From the NCBI GenBank assembly GCA_020848455.1, contig JADLAB010000309.1, forward strand, positions 1 to 51,938: a stretch of DNA of 51,938 bases, given 5' to 3'. The notes below the pieces were generated by a model. The model saw only the letters and a list, made by a program, of their open reading frames with translations, searched no databases and was not told the DNA's origin. Below, one piece after another: positions 48,559-51,938 of this stretch (the first letter of the stretch is position 1; each line of letters starts with the position of its first letter). Source of the DNA: Polyangiaceae bacterium. GTDB taxonomy: Bacteria; Myxococcota_A; Polyangia; Polyangiales; Polyangiaceae. The position numbers and the translations under genes were made by a program.

Positions 48559-48586
48559 ATCGTATACATCATGGCGGTGCTGTCAA
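48559..48586 (-). promoter_or_regulatory. promoter of the ABC transporter-pheT unit
   Basis: On the minus strand a consensus -35 TTGACA (48581-48586) is followed after 16 bp by -10 TACGAT (48559-48564, 4 of 6). The predicted start near 48552 gives a leader of about 140 nt. It lies in the 354-bp divergent gap to lysC, which has no gene. Confidence 0.6.
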
Positions 48587-48729
48587 CGGGAGGACCGGGC
48601 ACCCGGCACCCGGTCGACCCCGCGCGCGGCACCTGGCCGAGCGGGGACGGCGCAGGGAACCCGTCGAACGGCGTGATTATTCCGTGCCTGCGTCGGCGCC
48701 CGCGGGCGGGCCGTGCGCGGCGCCCGGCG

Positions 48730-48758
48730 TTGACCCGCGCCGGGGCCGGGACTACGTG
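48730..48758 (+). promoter_or_regulatory. candidate lysC promoter
   Basis: -35 TTGACC (5 of 6), 17-bp spacer, -10 TACGTG (3 of 6), ending 8 bp before the GTG start. If used, the transcript would be nearly leaderless, which fits the lack of a ribosome binding site. Weak evidence. Confidence 0.3.
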
Positions 48759-48766
48759 CGGCGGTC

Positions 48767-50002
48767 GTGAGCCTCGTGGTCCAGAAGTACGGCGGCACGT
48801 CCGTCGGTTCGGTCGACCGCATCCACAACGTGGCGGCGCGCGCGGTCGCGGCGCAGGCGGCGGGCAACGAGGTCGTGCTCATCGTGAGCGCCATGGCGGG
48901 CGAGACCAACCGCCTGCTCGACCTGGCGCGGCGCGTGACCGAGCTGCCCGACCGACGCGAGCTCGACGTCATCGCCGCGACGGGCGAGCAGGTGTCGTCG
49001 GCGCTCGTGGCGCTGGCGATCCAGTCGCAGGGCGGCAAGGCGCGGAGCTTCCTCGGCCACCAGCTCAAGATCCGCACCGACAGCGCCTTCACCTCGGCGC
49101 GCATCCTCGCCATCGACGCCGAGGCGCTGCGCCAGAGCCTGAAGCACGGCTCGATCGCCGTCGTCGCGGGCTTCCAGGGCGTGGACGACGCCGGCAACAT
49201 CACGACCCTGGGGCGCGGCGGCAGCGATACCAGCGCCGTCGCGGTCGCGGCCGCCATCCGCGCCGACGTGTGCGAGATCTACACCGACGTCGACGGCGTC
49301 TACACCGCCGACCCCAACGTGTGCCCGGGCGCTCGCAAGATCGAGCGCATCAGCTACGAAGAGATGCTCGAGCTCGCCGCGCTCGGCGCCAAGGTGCTGC
49401 AGCGGCGGAGCGTGGAGGTAGCGATGAAGTACGGAGTCCCCATCCACGTGCGCTCGTCCTTCTCGGACGCGCCCGGGACCTGGGTGGTCGGCGAGGAGGC
49501 CGGGCTCGAGAGCGTCGTCGTGACCGGCGTGACGAGCGACAAGAGCGAGGCGCGCGTGATGCTGGTCGCGGTGGAGGACCGGCCCGGGGTGGTGGCGACC
49601 ATCTTCGGCGCGCTGGCGGCCGAGAACATCTCGGTCGACATGATCATCCAGAACGCCTCGAGCGACGCGGCCGGGCGCACCGACGTCACGTTCACCGCCG
49701 CCAAGAGCGAGCTCGACCGCGTCGAGAAGGTCGTGCAGGCGGTCGCCGAGAGGGTCGGCGCGCGCGAGGTGCGCTTCGAGCGCGACATCGCCAAGGTCAG
49801 CATCGTGGGCCTGGGCATGCGCTCGCACGCCGGCGTCGCCGCGCGGATGTTCGACATCCTCTTCCGGGAGGGCATCAACATCCAGGCCATCGCGACGAGC
49901 GAGATCAAGGTGAGCTGCATCGTGGCGGCGAAGTACGCGGAGCTCGCCGTCCGCGCCCTCCACGACGGCTTCGGCCTCGATCGGCCGACGACCACCGGCT
50001 GA
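48767..50002 (+). CDS. lysC: aspartate kinase
   Basis: A 411-residue enzyme phosphorylating L-aspartate, the first step to lysine, meso-DAP, threonine and methionine. The kinase domain starts VVQKYGGTSVGSVDRI and includes VSAMAGETNRLL, TLGRGGSDTSAVAVAAAI and IYTDVDGVYTADPNV. Two ACT domains follow (VEDRPGVVATIFGALAAENI and VGLGMRSHAGVAARMFDIL), typical of lysine- or threonine-inhibited forms. The start is GTG at 48767 with no clear ribosome binding site. Its DAP branch supplies the MurE substrate encoded elsewhere in the window. Confidence 0.96.
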   Translation: MSLVVQKYGGTSVGSVDRIHNVAARAVAAQAAGNEVVLIVSAMAGETNRLLDLARRVTELPDRRELDVIAATGEQVSSALVALAIQSQGGKARSFLGHQLKIRTDSAFTSARILAIDAEALRQSLKHGSIAVVAGFQGVDDAGNITTLGRGGSDTSAVAVAAAIRADVCEIYTDVDGVYTADPNVCPGARKIERISYEEMLELAALGAKVLQRRSVEVAMKYGVPIHVRSSFSDAPGTWVVGEEAGLESVVVTGVTSDKSEARVMLVAVEDRPGVVATIFGALAAENISVDMIIQNASSDAAGRTDVTFTAAKSELDRVEKVVQAVAERVGAREVRFERDIAKVSIVGLGMRSHAGVAARMFDILFREGINIQAIATSEIKVSCIVAAKYAELAVRALHDGFGLDRPTTTG

Positions 50003-50205
50003 GCGACGCCGCGAGCCGCGTGCGCCGCCGAGTCGCCCGCTGCGCCCGCGCGCACGCGTGCAAGCGGAAGCACACAGTGCTACAGGGGCGCGGCCGCCTG
50101 AGTTACGCTAGCGCAAGCGTGCCCGCTTCGTTCGATGCCGCCGGCGGATGGACCGCCCGGCGGGCGTCACGCGCGAGCCGCGCTTGGCATCGCTTGGAGG
50201 AACCC

Positions 50206-51273
50206 ATGACCCGAACCCGCATCCTGTATCTGCTCGGCGCCCTCGGCGCCGCTCCTTCCCTCTTCGCGGCCGCGGCGAGCGGCTGCGCCAGCAAGAACGA
50301 GGGCACCGGCGGCACCGGCGGCTCGACGCACACGACGAGCTCCACCACGACGACCGGCACCGGGGGCAGCGGGACGGGCGGCACGGGCACGGGCGGGGAC
50401 ATCACCTGCGGGGTCGGAGCGGTCAGCGCCACGATCCAGGACGTCACCCAGGGCACCGTGGGCGTCGGCGTCGACGTGAGCATCACGGGCGCGGTCGTGA
50501 TGTCGCAGAAGTTCGTGATCGACGGCACCCTGAGCGCTGGACAGCCGTGCCTGTGGGCCGTCTTCGTGTCGGCGCCCGGGCTCACGACGACCGCGCCGAA
50601 CACGGGCATCCTCGTGCTGTCCTACGGCAACCCGGCCACGGTGCCGGACGGCGGCACGCAGGCCTACTGCCCGCTCCTCGAGCAGGCGCCCGCGGGCGAC
50701 GCGATCCCGGACGACATCCAGCCCGGCGACGTCGTCGACATCGTCGGCGAGACGGACTACCACCTCCTGCAGAACTGCGCGAGCGAGCCCAACGGCTCGC
50801 AGGTCGAGCAGTTCCAGATCGCCAAGGCCTGCAGGTTCCAGAAGACCGGCGTGGCCACACCGCCCACGCCGGCGGTGGTGTCCGCCGCCGACTACGCGGC
50901 CTTCGCCGACCAGACGACCGCGGCCCGGGCGTTCCACGACGACTGGGGCGGCGTCAAGGTGCGCCTCGCGAACGTGAACGCGACGGACACCGGCAACACC
51001 GGCAGCGCCGTCGGCCAGTACGGCGTCATCACGCTCGACGAGGCCGGCATGTCGGTCGGCGACATCTACTACGAGGGCTACTACGCGCCCTTCGAGCCCT
51101 GCAAGGCGAGCGCCATCTTCGACGTCACGCCGGGTGCCACGCAGAACTTCGCGTACATCGAGGGCTTCCACCACATGGACTACTGCACCTGGGGCCTCTC
51201 GGTGAACGACAAGTGCTCCGACTTCAGCCCGCAGAGCAACGACTGCACCGCGGCGAGCTGCGCGCCGTACTGA
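50206..51273 (+). CDS. predicted lipoprotein, function unknown
   Basis: A 355-residue protein. Signal sequence MTRTRILYLLGALGAAPSLF with lipobox ASGC (Cys27), followed by a Gly/Ser/Thr linker (about 28-65) common in Polyangiales lipoproteins. The folded part starts at ITCGVGAVSATIQDVTQGTV and has several Cys (for example PCLWAVF, YCPLLEQA, NCASEP, ACRFQK, CTWG, CAPY) suited to disulfides, and resembles secreted beta-rich binding domains with no assignable family. The ATG at 50206 follows GGAGG. The lysC gene lies 203 bp upstream with nothing recognisable between; a strong terminator follows. Confidence 0.85.
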   Translation: MTRTRILYLLGALGAAPSLFAAAASGCASKNEGTGGTGGSTHTTSSTTTTGTGGSGTGGTGTGGDITCGVGAVSATIQDVTQGTVGVGVDVSITGAVVMSQKFVIDGTLSAGQPCLWAVFVSAPGLTTTAPNTGILVLSYGNPATVPDGGTQAYCPLLEQAPAGDAIPDDIQPGDVVDIVGETDYHLLQNCASEPNGSQVEQFQIAKACRFQKTGVATPPTPAVVSAADYAAFADQTTAARAFHDDWGGVKVRLANVNATDTGNTGSAVGQYGVITLDEAGMSVGDIYYEGYYAPFEPCKASAIFDVTPGATQNFAYIEGFHHMDYCTWGLSVNDKCSDFSPQSNDCTAASCAPY

Positions 51274-51315
51274 CGCACGCGCAGCGCCGCGCGAGCGGCG
51301 CGAGCTGATGGATGT

Positions 51316-51352
51316 CACGAGCCGCGGGCCGTCCCGCGGCTCGTGGCTTTTT
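51316..51352 (+). terminator. Rho-independent terminator
   Basis: CACGAGCCGCGGG and CCCGCGGCTCGTG form a perfect 13-bp stem with loop CCGT, followed by GCTTTTT. It lies 43 nt after the lipoprotein stop and is the only canonical intrinsic terminator seen in the window. Confidence 0.9.
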
Positions 51353-51372
51353 GTGCTTGTGCCGGGGCGCCT

Positions 51373-51382
51373 TTATCGATAA
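51373..51382. promoter_or_regulatory. TTATCGATAA palindrome near the last gene's start
   Basis: A perfect 10-bp palindrome 11 bp before the ATG at 51394, in the short gap after the terminator. It overlaps the only -10-like sequence (GATAAC), so it is a candidate operator or promoter core. Confidence 0.35.
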
Positions 51383-51393
51383 CGACTTTCATC

Positions 51394-51938
51394 ATGAATA
51401 TCACCAAGGCCCTGCACCGGTCCCTCGCGACCGCGTGCGGCGGCGCCGCGCTGCTCGGCGCCGCCAGCGCGAGCGCCAACGAGCGCCACTTCACCTACAC
51501 CTACGAGAGCGCCGCCCTGCCCGAGGACGCGCTCGAGCTCGAGCTCTGGACGACCAGCCGCATCGGCCGCGAGGAGCGCTACGTGCGCTTCGACAACCGC
51601 CTGGAGCTCGAGATCGGCCTGAGCGACCGGCTGCTCACGGCGTTCTACGTCAACACCGAGGCCAAGGTGTCGGGGACCGGGGACGCGACGGAGACCGAGT
51701 ACGCCTTCGCGGGCGTGTCGTCCGAGTGGAAATACAAGCTGAGCGACGCCTCGGCGGACGCGCTCGGGAGCGCGCTCTACGGCGAGGTGAGCTTCGGGCC
51801 CGAGGAGCTCGAGCTCGAGGCGAAGCTCATCCTCGACAAGCGCGCGGGCGACGTCCTGCTCGCGCTCAACGCCGTCGGCGAGCTCGAGGTGAAGGACCTC
51901 GGCGACGCGAACGAGCTCGAGCCCATCGTCGAGGTCGA
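51394..51938 (+). CDS. secreted/outer-membrane barrel-like protein, 3' end beyond window
   Basis: 181 codons are visible before the right edge, with no stop. Signal sequence: MNITKALHRS, hydrophobic core ATACGGAALLGAA, cleavage after SASA. The mature start NERHFTYTYES and alternating segments such as LELELWTTSRIG, RLELEIGLSDRLLTAFYVN and ALYGEVSFGPEELELEAKL have the aromatic/polar alternation of outer-membrane beta strands. No family was firmly recognised. There is no ribosome binding site before the ATG, so translation may be near-leaderless or the start slightly different. Confidence 0.7.
   Translation, partial: MNITKALHRSLATACGGAALLGAASASANERHFTYTYESAALPEDALELELWTTSRIGREERYVRFDNRLELEIGLSDRLLTAFYVNTEAKVSGTGDATETEYAFAGVSSEWKYKLSDASADALGSALYGEVSFGPEELELEAKLILDKRAGDVLLALNAVGELEVKDLGDANELEPIVEV

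Overview
The window is very GC-rich (roughly 70% or more by eye) and gene-dense, with long open frames antisense to almost every gene, as expected from GC3 bias. The gene content points to Myxococcota, probably a Polyangia-like lineage. Grounds for this are a large secreted Cys-rich repeat protein of myxobacterial style, a lipoprotein with a Gly/Ser/Thr linker straight after the lipobox, a gliding-type GldA/F/G transporter, a standalone B12-binding mutase subunit and a meso-DAP-type MurE. The phylum is inferred from gene style; no marker phylogeny was possible. No rRNA, tRNA, CRISPR array, insertion sequence or phage gene was found.

Layout. 1-2049: Cys-rich surface lipoprotein, running off the left edge. 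2248-7230: glgA, an RluA-type pseudouridine synthase, pgi and a short GreA/GreB-like factor. 7243-10783: one minus-strand unit reading PerR/Fur regulator, rubrerythrin, two-cluster Fe-S (CCG) oxidoreductase, DUF3501 protein, thioesterase, with a Per-box-like AT island over its promoter. 11047-12451: rpsU and a GT4 glycosyltransferase. 12590-30003: a complete minus-strand division and cell wall (dcw) cluster, mraZ-rsmH-ftsL-ftsI-murE-murF-mraY-murD-ftsW-murG-murC-ftsQ-ftsA-ftsZ. Nine of its junctions are stop/start overlaps or near overlaps. There is no murB or ddl between murC and ftsQ, and an MraZ box precedes mraZ.

30440-34488: a minus-strand group with a B12-binding mutase domain, a LolA-like carrier, ruvC, a GlcD-type FAD oxidase and a crotonase. 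34569-35816: an M20 amidohydrolase on the plus strand. 35909-40237: a 1442-residue protein with two tandem activase (BadF/HgdC) ATPase domains fused to DUF2229/HgdB-like regions. 40513-48412: a minus-strand unit of ABC ATPase, permease, GldG-like protein, DUF4340 protein and pheT, the last overlapping the DUF4340 gene. 48767-51938: lysC, a lipoprotein with a strong terminator, and the start of a secreted barrel-like protein running off the right edge.

How the genes work together. The dcw cluster makes lipid II (MurC-G, MraY) and builds the septum (FtsZ/A/Q/L/W/I). The PerR-rubrerythrin unit looks like a peroxide defence module in which DUF3501 and the Fe-S protein have no settled role. Most of the window is housekeeping. 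The two best candidates for under-described biology are that redox unit and the giant tandem activase.
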